Assembly (NCBI GenBank): GCA_052289195.1
Contig: DAWAJD010000003.1
Span: 1 to 64,000, forward strand
Source of the DNA: UBA4644 sp900555855
GTDB lineage: Bacteria > Bacillota > Clostridia > Oscillospirales > Butyricicoccaceae
DNA: 64,000 bases
Reading direction: 5' to 3'
A program made the translations under genes and the position numbers. Within the stretch, counting starts at the first letter, position 1; every line of letters begins with the position of its first letter. Of this stretch, positions 57,255 through 64,000 are shown piece by piece. The notes under the pieces were generated by a model. It had not been told where the DNA came from. It saw nothing but the letters and a program-made list of their open reading frames with translations, and did no database searches.

Positions 57255-57608
57255 TTACAGAGCGGCCTTGGCCTTTTCCACCAGAGCGGTGAAGGCGGCC
57301 TTGTCAGCCACGGCGATCTCGGCGAGCATCTTGCGGTTCAGCTCGATGCCGGCCTTCTTCAAACCGTTCATGAAGCGGCTGTAGTTGATGCCGTTCATCT
57401 TGCAGGCGGCGTTGATGCGGGAGATCCACAGACGGCGGAAATCGCGCTTCTTCAGCTTGCGGCCCACATAAGCGTAGCGCAGGGACTTCATGACCTGCTC
57501 GTTGGCTACCTTGAAGTGGTTCTTTTTGTTGCCCCAATAACCCTTCGCCAGCTTAATGATCTTTTTTCTTCTCTTGCGCGTCATCATCGCGCCCTTAATT
57601 CTTGCCAT
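57255..57608 (-). CDS. rplT: 50S ribosomal protein L20
   Basis: 117 residues, typical start MARIKGAMMTRKRRKKIIKL and core SRINAACKMNGINYSRFMNGL. Binds 23S rRNA early in assembly and, in Bacillus, the leader of its own operon. Third gene of infC-rpmI-rplT. Confidence 0.98.
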   Translation of the reverse strand: MARIKGAMMTRKRRKKIIKLAKGYWGNKKNHFKVANEQVMKSLRYAYVGRKLKKRDFRRLWISRINAACKMNGINYSRFMNGLKKAGIELNRKMLAEIAVADKAAFTALVEKAKAAL

Positions 57609-57635
57609 TGCTTATTCCTCCTTCTGCCTCAGGGT

Positions 57636-57836
57636 TTATTTGTACGGGACCAGACGCTTCAGCGTCGGGGCCAGGGTGCTGCCTGCATAGAAAGCTTTGC
57701 GGAGATGACGCTTCCGCTTGGTAGACTTACAGCCCTTGATATCGTGACGACGGTTCATGCTGTTCAGCTTGACTTTTCCGGTCTTGGTGACCATAACACG
57801 CTTTTTGGCGCCGGAATGGGATTTGATTTTCGGCAT
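57636..57836 (-). CDS. rpmI: 50S ribosomal protein L35
   Basis: 66 residues (MPKIKSHSGAKKRVMVTKTG at the start; ending KRLVPYK). Start ATG 57836, GGAAGGAGCAGCA upstream. The longer frame runs into the intergenic part. Between infC and rplT as usual. Confidence 0.97.
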   Translation of the reverse strand: MPKIKSHSGAKKRVMVTKTGKVKLNSMNRRHDIKGCKSTKRKRHLRKAFYAGSTLAPTLKRLVPYK

Positions 57837-57889
57837 GGTTGCTGCTCCTTCCTTCAAAAGCTCAAGGCTTTTTATAAACAAGATCAGAT

Positions 57890-58402
57890 TTATTTTTTCG
57901 GGGCGATAAACATCAGCATCTGGCGGCCTTCCAGCTTGGCGGGCTTTTCCACCGTGCCAAACTCGGCGCAAGCCTCCGCAAAGCGCTGCATCACAGTCAA
58001 TCCGATATCGGTATGGGCCATTTCTCTGCCGCGAAAGCGGATGCTGGCCTTGACCTTATCGCCGCCCTTGAGGAATTTTTCTGCGGCCTTGACCCGCACC
58101 TCAAAGTCGTGAATGTCGATCTTCGCGGAGAGGCGGACCTCTTTGATGTCCACGACCTTCTGGTTCTTTCGGGCTTCCTTATCCTTCTTGGCCTGCTCGA
58201 AACGGAACTTACCGTAGTCCATCACGCGGCACACCGGCGGCTCCGCCTTTGGCGCGATCTTGACCAGATCCAGATTTCGCTCCGCGGCCACGGCCATGGC
58301 CTGCTGGATGGAGACGATCCCCAGCTGAGAACCGTCGCTGTCGATCAGTCGGACTTCCTTGTCACGAATTTCTTCGTTGATCTGATGCTCCAAAATGCTA
58401 AT
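57890..58402 (-). CDS. infC: Translation initiation factor IF-3
   Basis: 170 residues: N domain (INEEIRDKEVRLID...), linker and C domain (IRFRGREMAHTDIGLTVMQRF). The start codon is ATT at 58402: AGGAGGTG ends 7 bases before ATTAGCATTTTGG. An AUU start is the classic IF3 self-control device, since IF3 itself rejects non-AUG starts. The longer open frame from 58519 is not supported. A promoter at 58559 and an attenuator-type leader lie upstream. Confidence 0.95.
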   Translation of the reverse strand: MSILEHQINEEIRDKEVRLIDSDGSQLGIVSIQQAMAVAAERNLDLVKIAPKAEPPVCRVMDYGKFRFEQAKKDKEARKNQKVVDIKEVRLSAKIDIHDFEVRVKAAEKFLKGGDKVKASIRFRGREMAHTDIGLTVMQRFAEACAEFGTVEKPAKLEGRQMLMFIAPKK

Positions 58403-58424
58403 GTCTGAACACCTCCTGAAAACT

Positions 58425-58451
58425 AAAAAACGGGCGGCAGTCTGCCGTCCG
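58425..58451 (-). terminator. Attenuator hairpin in the infC leader
   Basis: On the minus strand CGGACGGC and GCCGCCCG form a short stem followed by six T, between the promoter and the infC start. It can end transcription before infC unless another structure forms. Confidence 0.8.
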
Positions 58452-58552
58452 AACAAACAGGCTCCCTCCGCTCTGGGCTTTTGGGGGAACACAAACTTGT
58501 TGACCTCTTCTTGATCCATGGAGGTGAGAACGGCAGTTCTGCTTTCTTTTCC
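58425..58552 (-). ncRNA. L20-leader-like RNA upstream of infC-rpmI-rplT
   Basis: About 150 nt between the promoter and infC, ending in the attenuator. It is the position where the Firmicutes L20 leader lies, in which L20 binding switches an antiterminator to a terminator. The match of sequence to the family was judged by eye only. Confidence 0.65.
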
Positions 58553-58558
58553 TGAGAT

Positions 58559-58587
58559 AGTATACCAGAGCCTGCGGCGGATGTCAA
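58559..58587 (-). promoter_or_regulatory. Promoter of infC-rpmI-rplT
   Basis: Minus strand TTGACA (58582-58587), 17-bp spacer, TATACT (58559-58564). Confidence 0.85.
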
Positions 58588-58620
58588 TGGGGTTTTGCAG
58601 ATTTTTCCGGTTTTTGCGGT

Positions 58621-58653
58621 GCAGAGCCTGACGCAGGCTGCGTCAGGCTCTGC
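58621..58653. repeat. 15-bp perfect hairpin behind hydA
   Basis: Arms GCAGAGCCTGACGCA (58621-58635) and its exact complement (58639-58653), 3-base loop. It lies between hydA and the infC promoter. The minus strand behind it has no T run, so termination there is uncertain; it may protect the hyd mRNA end. Confidence 0.8.
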
Positions 58654-58669
58654 CCTTGCGCTGTTTGGC

Positions 58670-60367
58670 TTATTTCTTTTCGTAGGAGACATGGAGCAGC
58701 TGATGCGTCCGGCCCTTGAGGCCGTTTTCCAGCAGCTCTGCCACGATGGGGTTGCGCTCGGAGCGCTTGATCAGCGCGGCGCGGTCGGCCTCGTAAAGGC
58801 CCTCGGCCCGCTGGTGCTTCACCGGGCTCAGGCCATAGGGCTGGCCGGCGCCGCCCACGCAGCCGCTCTTGCAGGTCATGACCTCGATGAGATCGTAATA
58901 GACCTTGCTGGCTTCGATGTCTGCCAGCAGCTGCTTTGCGTTGACCAGACCGTTGACGATGGCGATGCGCAGCGTGCGCTCGCCCACCGGCAGCTCCACC
59001 TCGCGGATGGCGCCGTCGCCCCGAAGGCCGGAATACTGCAGCACCTGCAGGGCATTTTTGGATTTGTCGGAAAGGATCCGGCGGGCCACAGCCTCGGCCA
59101 CGCCGCCGGTGGTGCCGAAGATGGTGCCGGCGCCGGTGCCCATGCCGAAGGGCAGGGCAGGCGCTTCGCCCTCCAGCTCCGCAAAGCAGATGCCGGATTC
59201 CTTGATCATCATGATGATCTCCTGGGTCGTCAGCACCAGATCCACATCAGGCTTGCCATCATGGGCGAACTCTGGCCGGGCCGCCTCCATTTTCTTGGCA
59301 GTACAGGGCATGATGGCGATATGATAGGTCTCCCGCCCCTCCTCCGAGTCCTTTTTCGCATACTGATCCTTGAGGACGGCGGCAAACATCTCCATGGGAG
59401 ATTTGCAGGAGGAGGCGTTTTTCAGCAGATCGGGATGCTCCTCCTCCAGATATTTCACCCAGGCGGGGCAGCAGCTGGTGAACATGGGGAAGGGCCCGCC
59501 CTTCTCCAGCCGCTCCAGAAACTCGGCGGATTCCTCCATGACGGTGAGATCTGCGCCGAAATTGGTATCGTAGACCTCGTCTGCGCCCATCATCTTCAGG
59601 GCGGAGACCAGCTTATCCAAAGCGTTGACGCCGGGCGCAAGGCCGAAGGCCTCGCCCACCGCCACCCGGACGGCAGGGGCGATCTGGATGACCACCCGCT
59701 TTTTTGCGTCGTGGAGGGCGCGCCATGCCCGGCCGATCTCATTGAGCACGGTGATGGCGCCGGTGGGACAGGCGGCGGCGCACTGGCCGCAGCTGACGCA
59801 CTTCGTCTCCGAAAGCTTATGGCCGAAGGCGGGCATCACCTGCAGGTTGCTGCCGCGGAAGGCGAAGTTCAGGATGCCCATGCCCTGCATTTCCTCGCAG
59901 ACCCGGATGCAGTCGCCGCAGAGGATGCACTTGTTGGGATCGTGGACGATGGCGGGCGAGGAGGTGTCCAGCTCATAATCCGGCCGGCTGTCGCCAAAGC
60001 GGATATTGCGGACGCCGAAGCGCAGCGCCAGCTCCTGCAGACGGCAGTTGCCGCTCTTTTCGCAGGTGGTGCAGTCCCGGCAGTGGGAGGAGAGCATCAG
60101 CTCCAGGATCATCCGCCGGTGCTTCAGCAGCTTGGCGGTGTTGGTGCGGATGCGCAGGCCGTCCCGGGGCACCATGGAGCAGGAGGCGTCGATCTTGCCG
60201 CGCTCGTCCTCCACCACGCACATCCGGCACGCGCCATAGACGGAAAGCTCGGAATAATAGCAGAATGTGGGCATATCGATGCCGGCCTTCCGGATGACCG
60301 TCAGAACATTTTTTTCTCCGTCAAACGGCACCCGCTGGCCGTCGATATACATGATTCCCTTTGCCAT
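58670..60367 (-). CDS. hydA: [FeFe] hydrogenase catalytic subunit (HydA, group A3 type)
   Basis: 565 residues. N-terminal [2Fe-2S] (Cys36, 47, 50, 63), His-Cys3 [4Fe-4S] (His95, Cys99, 102, 108), two ferredoxin-type [4Fe-4S] (Cys147, 150, 153, 157; Cys190, 193, 196, 200). H-cluster motifs: TSCCPAW (Cys300), MPCTAKKME (Cys355) and TCKSGCVGGAGQP (Cys499, Cys503). All four H-cluster cysteines are present; the third motif differs from the usual CPGGC-x-x-GGGQP at three positions. With HydB and HydC it is an electron-bifurcating enzyme that couples H2 with NADH and ferredoxin. Maturation genes hydE, F, G are not in the window. Confidence 0.92.
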   Translation of the reverse strand: MAKGIMYIDGQRVPFDGEKNVLTVIRKAGIDMPTFCYYSELSVYGACRMCVVEDERGKIDASCSMVPRDGLRIRTNTAKLLKHRRMILELMLSSHCRDCTTCEKSGNCRLQELALRFGVRNIRFGDSRPDYELDTSSPAIVHDPNKCILCGDCIRVCEEMQGMGILNFAFRGSNLQVMPAFGHKLSETKCVSCGQCAAACPTGAITVLNEIGRAWRALHDAKKRVVIQIAPAVRVAVGEAFGLAPGVNALDKLVSALKMMGADEVYDTNFGADLTVMEESAEFLERLEKGGPFPMFTSCCPAWVKYLEEEHPDLLKNASSCKSPMEMFAAVLKDQYAKKDSEEGRETYHIAIMPCTAKKMEAARPEFAHDGKPDVDLVLTTQEIIMMIKESGICFAELEGEAPALPFGMGTGAGTIFGTTGGVAEAVARRILSDKSKNALQVLQYSGLRGDGAIREVELPVGERTLRIAIVNGLVNAKQLLADIEASKVYYDLIEVMTCKSGCVGGAGQPYGLSPVKHQRAEGLYEADRAALIKRSERNPIVAELLENGLKGRTHQLLHVSYEKK

Positions 60368-60370
60368 GGC

Positions 60371-62275
60371 TTAACCCTCCTTGCTGGCGGTGATGGCGCC
60401 GAAGGGACAGGTCCCCACGCAGGCGCCGCAGTTGATGCATTTTTCCGGATCGATCTTATGGACCAGCCGGGGCGTTCCGGTGATGGCCTCCATGGGACAG
60501 TTGCGGAGACACTTGCCGCAGCCCTTGCACTTTTCCTCGTGGATGACGGGGTGGGGCTTTTCCCGGTTGCAGATGGGACAGTGGTGGTCCACCACATGGG
60601 CCAGATATTCGCTGCGGAAATATTTCAGCGTGCTCTGAACGGGCTTGCAGGCGCTCTGCCCCAGGCCGCACAGCGCGGTGTTGGTGATGGTGTCGGAGAG
60701 CTCCTCCAGCAGGTCCAGATCCTCCAGCGTGCCCTTGTTGGCGATGATCCGGTCCAGGATCTCCAGCATCCGCTTAGTGCCCTCCCGGCAGGGAACGCAC
60801 TTGCCGCAGGATTCCTTCTGGGTGAACTCCATGAAGAAGCGGGCGGTCTCCACCATGCAGGTGTCTTCGTCCATGACCACCAGGCCGCCGGAGCCGATCA
60901 TGGCGCCGATGCTCTTCAGCGAATCAAAATCCAGCGGCAGGTTCAGATGCTCCTCGCTGCCGGTGGTGGCGCCGCCGGAGGGGCCGCCGATCTGGACGGC
61001 CTTGAACTTCTTGCCGTCCCGGATGCCGCCGCCGATATCAAAGACGACCTCCTTGATGGTGGTGCCCATGGGCACCTCGATCAGGCCCGTGTTCACCACA
61101 TTGCCCGTCAGGGCGAAGGCCTTGGTGCCGGGGCTGTTTGGCGTGCCGATGGAGCGGTACCATTCCACGCCGCGGGAAATGATCAGCGGCACATTGGCAA
61201 AGGTCTCCACATTGTTCAGCACCGTGGGCTGGCCCCAGAGGCCGTGCTCCACCGTGCGGGGCGGCTTGACCCGGGGCATGCCCCGGTTGCCCTCGATGGA
61301 CGCGGTCAGCGCGCTGCCCTCGCCGCAGACGAAAGCGCCCGCGCCCTTGTTCACATGGATATGGAAGGAGAAATCCGTCCCCATGATATGGTCGCCCAGA
61401 AGGCCATAGGCCTCCGCCTTTTCGATGGCGGTCTTCAGGCGGCTCACGGCCAGCGGATATTCCGCGCGGACATAGATATAGCCCTCGCTGGGGCCGATGG
61501 CCAGGCCGGCGATCATCATGCCCTCCAGAACGCTGTGGGGGTTGCCCTCCATGATGGAGCGGTCCATAAATGCACCGGGATCGCCCTCGTCGCCGTTGCA
61601 GACCACATATTTGATCTCTGCCTTCTGCTTCCGGGCGCCTTCCCATTTGCGGCCCGTGGGGAAGCCGCCGCCGCCCCGGCCCCGCAGGCCGGAATCCAGA
61701 ATGGTCTTGCAGATCTGGTCGCCGGTCATCTCAAACAGCGCCTTTTCAAAGGCGGAATAGCCGCCCTTGGCGATATATTCCTCGATATCCTCCGCGTCGC
61801 TGCTGCCGCAGTTTTCCAGGACGACCCGCTGCTGCCGCTTATAGAAGGGGATATCCTCCTGCCGGGGATAGGCCACGCCGTCCAGATGGTAGACCAGACG
61901 GTCGATGATCTCGCCGCCCAAAACGGTCTTTTCCAGGATCTCGCTGCAGTCCTCGGGCTTCACATGGATATACAGGATGCCCATGGGCTCGATATGCACC
62001 AGCGGGCCCATCTCGCAGAAGCCGTGGCAGCCGCTCATCTTCACATGGACGCTCTTTTCCGCTTCGGAATCGTGCTTCAGGCCCACATAGACGGGCAGGC
62101 CGCGGGCCTCGCACTCGGCCTTCAGATTTTCATAGATCTTCATGGCGCCGCCGGCGATGCAGCCGGTGCCGGCACAGATCAGAACGGAAGGGACCTGCTC
62201 GCTCTGCTTCAGGGCGTTTTTGGCGTTGGCCTGATAGGCGTGGAAGCTCTCCCGGGTCAGCGTTGCTTTTTTCAT
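60371..62275 (-). CDS. hydB: Bifurcating hydrogenase subunit HydB (NuoF-like)
   Basis: 634 residues: an N-terminal thioredoxin-like [2Fe-2S] domain (Cys34, 39, 83, 87), NuoF core with FMN site RGRGGGGFPTGRKW and NAD site, GPTNLCGEGSALTAS-like AFVCGEGSALTASIEGN, ESCGKCVPCREGT [4Fe-4S], and two C-terminal [4Fe-4S] motifs (CKGCGKCLRNCP, CINCGACVGTCP). It binds FMN and NAD and is the likely site of electron bifurcation. Start ATG 62275 overlaps the hydC stop; the longer frame runs in hydC. Confidence 0.93.
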   Translation of the reverse strand: MKKATLTRESFHAYQANAKNALKQSEQVPSVLICAGTGCIAGGAMKIYENLKAECEARGLPVYVGLKHDSEAEKSVHVKMSGCHGFCEMGPLVHIEPMGILYIHVKPEDCSEILEKTVLGGEIIDRLVYHLDGVAYPRQEDIPFYKRQQRVVLENCGSSDAEDIEEYIAKGGYSAFEKALFEMTGDQICKTILDSGLRGRGGGGFPTGRKWEGARKQKAEIKYVVCNGDEGDPGAFMDRSIMEGNPHSVLEGMMIAGLAIGPSEGYIYVRAEYPLAVSRLKTAIEKAEAYGLLGDHIMGTDFSFHIHVNKGAGAFVCGEGSALTASIEGNRGMPRVKPPRTVEHGLWGQPTVLNNVETFANVPLIISRGVEWYRSIGTPNSPGTKAFALTGNVVNTGLIEVPMGTTIKEVVFDIGGGIRDGKKFKAVQIGGPSGGATTGSEEHLNLPLDFDSLKSIGAMIGSGGLVVMDEDTCMVETARFFMEFTQKESCGKCVPCREGTKRMLEILDRIIANKGTLEDLDLLEELSDTITNTALCGLGQSACKPVQSTLKYFRSEYLAHVVDHHCPICNREKPHPVIHEEKCKGCGKCLRNCPMEAITGTPRLVHKIDPEKCINCGACVGTCPFGAITASKEG

Positions 62276-62766
62276 AAGGCGGCAGCCTCCTCTCCACGAA
62301 TGTTTTCCAGCAGGACCAGGGCGGATTCCGGCGTCATCTTGGCGTGGACCTCGCCGTCCACGGTAATGACCGGCGCCAGACCGCAGGCGCCGAGACATGC
62401 CACAGTCTCCAGCGTGAACATCCCGTCCGCGGAGGTCTTTTTCTTGCCGGTGAGGCCCAGATAATCCCGGATGGCGTCGTAAATGGGCTGAGACTTGCGC
62501 ACATGACAGGCCGTTCCGGCACAGACCTTGATGATGTGCTTTCCGTTGGGCTCCAGCGAGAAGTTTTCATAGAAGGTGGCCACGCTGTAGACCCGGGCCG
62601 TGCTCACGCCCAGCTTTTCCGCTACCAGAGTCAGCGCTTCCTCGCTGAGATACTTGTACTCTGCCTGGATATCCTGCATGATGGCGATGAGATTACAGGG
62701 CTGACAGCCTTGCGCCTCACAGATCTGCCCGATGCGGTCCAGGACATTGGTCTCATTTTTCTTCAT
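62272..62766 (-). CDS. hydC: Bifurcating hydrogenase subunit HydC (NuoE-like)
   Basis: 164 residues, thioredoxin-like [2Fe-2S] protein: CAGTACHVRKS near 85 and CLGACGLAPV near 127, four conserved Cys. First gene of hydC-hydB-hydA. Start ATG 62766 with CGGGG about 9 bases upstream. The leader is about 145 nt and holds a hairpin (62794-62822). Confidence 0.93.
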   Translation of the reverse strand: MKKNETNVLDRIGQICEAQGCQPCNLIAIMQDIQAEYKYLSEEALTLVAEKLGVSTARVYSVATFYENFSLEPNGKHIIKVCAGTACHVRKSQPIYDAIRDYLGLTGKKKTSADGMFTLETVACLGACGLAPVITVDGEVHAKMTPESALVLLENIRGEEAAAL

Positions 62767-62793
62767 TGGACATACCCCGCTTCTGTAACAGAG

Positions 62794-62822
62794 CAGCGCC
62801 GGCAGACCTGAGCCGGCGGCGC
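62794..62822. other. Imperfect hairpin in the hydC leader
   Basis: AGCGCCGGC and GCCGGCGGCGCT can pair with a small bulge. It lies between the promoter and hydC. A TTGTTAATTAA element at 62825-62835 (minus strand) resembles half a Rex site. The rest of 62823-63130 holds the hyd promoter and nothing else I can name. Confidence 0.45.
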
Positions 62823-62917
62823 TCCTTAATTAACAAAATATTGCTGAATCGCTGAACGGTTTCCGGGGCAAAAGCCAAAATGGCCCCACTGCGCCCTTTT
62901 ACCATATCATTGTTCTA

Positions 62918-62946
62918 ACTTTATCGGAAACGCGCCCTTTTGTCAA
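62918..62946 (-). promoter_or_regulatory. Promoter of hydCBA
   Basis: Minus strand TTGACA (62941-62946), 17-bp spacer, TAAAGT (62918-62923). Confidence 0.8.
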
Positions 62947-63141
62947 TAGTGAATATCACGGCTTTGGCAAAGAAACAGCCAATATTTTAATCTATTTTTT
63001 TGAACAAACCGTATTTTCTCCTGCAAAATCCAATCTATGGCGGCAAAAATCCATGCAGATCCTTCCATTTTTGGCATCCCGCCACATTTTCCCCGCCGGA
63101 AGGGCCGGCGCTTTGTCTATTGCTTTCTTCCCACTTTCGGA

Positions 63142-63170
63142 TTGACAGCGCCGCCGCCGGATGCTACAGT
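63142..63170 (+). promoter_or_regulatory. Promoter of pcp
   Basis: TTGACA (63142-63147), 17-bp spacer, TACAGT (63165-63170). Confidence 0.8.
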
Positions 63171-63210
63171 GGTCTCAGGATCGTGCACCGATCCGGAAAG
63201 GAGACGCATT

Positions 63211-63831
63211 ATGGATCATACCGAACCCTGCTGCCGGATCCTGCTCACCGGCTTTGACCCCTTTGGCGGCGAGACTGTCAACCCTGCGCTGGAGGCTGTG
63301 AAGCGCGTCCAGTGTCCCGGTCTTTCGGTGGTCCCGCTGGAGGTGCCCACGGCCTTTGGCCGCGCGGAGGAGACCGTCATCCAGGCGATCAGGGCGCATC
63401 AGCCCCGGCTGGTGATCTGCGTGGGGCAGGCCGCCGGCCGCGCCGTCATCACGCCGGAGCGGGTGGCCATCAATGTAGACGACGCCCGCATTCCGGACAA
63501 CGCCGGAGCGCAGCCCCAGGACCGGCCCATCGACCCGGCCGGCCCCGCCGCCTATTTTTCCACGCTCCCCATCCGGGCCATGGTCCAGGCCATCCGGCAG
63601 GCCGGCGTCCCGGCGGACATCTCCAATTCCGCGGGGACCTTCGTCTGCAACCATCTGATGTATTCCGTGCTGCACTATGCGGCAAAGGCCTGTCCCGGCC
63701 TCCGCGCCGGCTTTGTCCATGTGCCCTGCATCCCCGCCCAGACCGAGGGCAGCGCCTTCCCCTCCCTGCCGCTGGAGGACATCGTCCGCGGGCTGGAGGC
63801 CGCCGTTCTGGCTGCGGCCCAAGCCCTCTGA
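63211..63831 (+). CDS. pcp: Pyroglutamyl-peptidase I
   Basis: 206 residues (family C15). LLTGFDPFGGETVNPA at the start, then the Glu, Cys and His of the triad: ITPERVAINVDDARIPDN (Glu), NSAGTFVCNHLMY (Cys) and GFVHVPCIPAQ (His). It removes N-terminal pyroglutamate from peptides. Start ATG 63211 with GAAAGGAG upstream; the longer frame runs into the promoter. Confidence 0.95.
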   Translation: MDHTEPCCRILLTGFDPFGGETVNPALEAVKRVQCPGLSVVPLEVPTAFGRAEETVIQAIRAHQPRLVICVGQAAGRAVITPERVAINVDDARIPDNAGAQPQDRPIDPAGPAAYFSTLPIRAMVQAIRQAGVPADISNSAGTFVCNHLMYSVLHYAAKACPGLRAGFVHVPCIPAQTEGSAFPSLPLEDIVRGLEAAVLAAAQAL

Positions 63832-63846
63832 CCGCCGCAAAGGAAA

Positions 63847-63887
63847 AAGCTCACGCATCGGGCGCCGCCCTGCGTGAGCTTCTTTTT
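63847..63887. terminator. Bidirectional terminator
   Basis: AAGCTCACGC (63847-63856) pairs with GCGTGAGCTT (63872-63881); T-rich tails on both strands. It serves pcp and the convergent LysR gene. Confidence 0.85.
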
Positions 63888-64000
63888 ATTCCGCCGCCTG
63901 CCCCTCCTGCAGGCCGATCTGCTGCTGCAGCACCTGCAGAAAGCGCTCTGCCGCCCTGGAAAAGACCTGATATTTTTTCCGCACCAGATACAGGCCCATC
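63886..64000 (-). CDS. LysR-type regulator, C-terminal end (partial)
   Basis: Only the last 37 codons are in the window: GLYLVRKKYQVFSRAAERFL and LQVLQ, then a short Gln/Glu-rich tail. This is the end of the effector-binding domain of LysR regulators (the helix before the C terminus). The stop is TAA at 63886-63888. The target is unknown. Confidence 0.65.
   Translation of the reverse strand, partial: MGLYLVRKKYQVFSRAAERFLQVLQQQIGLQEGQAAE

Noticed and set aside
58595..62464. A 1289-codon open frame on the plus strand across the hydrogenase genes
   Set aside because: GC-rich antisense; hydA, hydB and hydC on the other strand have all cofactor motifs.
62825..62835. Rex operator in front of hydC
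   Set aside because: Only one half-site (TTGTTAA) is present and it lies about 80 bases downstream of the transcription start.

Overview
The window is a 64 kb piece of a GC-rich (clearly above 55 % by eye) low-GC-lineage genome, that is, a Clostridia member of the Bacillota. Evidence for this: a spoIIA/sigF sporulation operon, several S-layer-homology (SLH) proteins, a class III anaerobic ribonucleotide reductase, a trimeric [FeFe] hydrogenase, a T-box riboswitch, infC-rpmI-rplT and rplU-rpmA with Firmicutes-type leaders, and the cluster nusB-xseAB-ispA-dxs-tlyA-nadK-argR-recN. A gut anaerobe of the Oscillospirales is my best guess (inference). A run of ten N at 47729-47738 shows the sequence is a draft or metagenome scaffold. 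No tRNA, rRNA, CRISPR array, insertion sequence or prophage was seen.

Layout. 0-3.7 kb: a GNAT acetyltransferase and a large MalT/LuxR-type ATP-dependent regulator. 3.7-10.06 kb: an apparent eight-gene operon of unknown function (a DUF2442-like protein, three lipoproteins, three tandem DUF3137 membrane proteins, a small two-helix membrane protein). 10.1-13.1 kb: proline synthesis (proB-proA-proC). 13.1-22.6 kb: the nusB-to-recN cluster (transcription, exonuclease VII, isoprenoid precursors, NAD kinase, arginine repressor, DNA repair), with an extra Kae1/TsaD-like gene. 22.8-28.4 kb: two SLH cell-surface proteins (one with a GH25 lysozyme domain) flanking a metal-resistance operon (ArsR-type repressor, free HMA metallochaperone, P1B-type ATPase) with a clear operator. 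28.5-34.8 kb: a TetR regulator and an MMPL/RND-type export operon. 35-35.7 kb: ribosomal proteins L21 and L27. 35.8-40.3 kb: anaerobic deoxynucleotide synthesis (nrdD fused to a glutaredoxin-like domain, a thioredoxin-reductase-like gene, nrdG) under a tandem NrdR-box promoter.

40.4-44.6 kb: a surface operon of an SLH protein with an alpha-alpha toroid, a DUF4430 lipoprotein and an esterase, followed by a CE15-like esterase. 44.65-46.4 kb: a T-box leader whose specifier reads ATG (Met) ahead of an NhaC-family transporter, pointing to methionine uptake. 46.4-48.9 kb: sigF, spoIIAB and spoIIAA, with a duplicated or mis-joined spoIIAA/spoIIAB segment around the N gap, and an ECF-S-like membrane protein. 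49-51.5 kb: ylxM-ffh-rpsP-khpA (signal recognition particle and ribosome). 51.7-57.2 kb: envelope genes (PadR with DUF1700/DUF4097, a phosphatidylserine-synthase-like enzyme, a DUF4349 lipoprotein), an AlkZ-like DNA glycosylase and a DUF523 protein. 57.25-58.6 kb: infC-rpmI-rplT with an AUU start and an L20-leader-like attenuator. 58.67-62.77 kb: HydABC electron-bifurcating hydrogenase. 63.2-64 kb: pyrrolidone carboxyl peptidase and the tail of a LysR regulator.

Promoter boxes, operators, RNA leaders and hairpins were found by eye; none has been tested. Where the longest open frame begins upstream of a good ribosome-binding site, I moved the start and say so.
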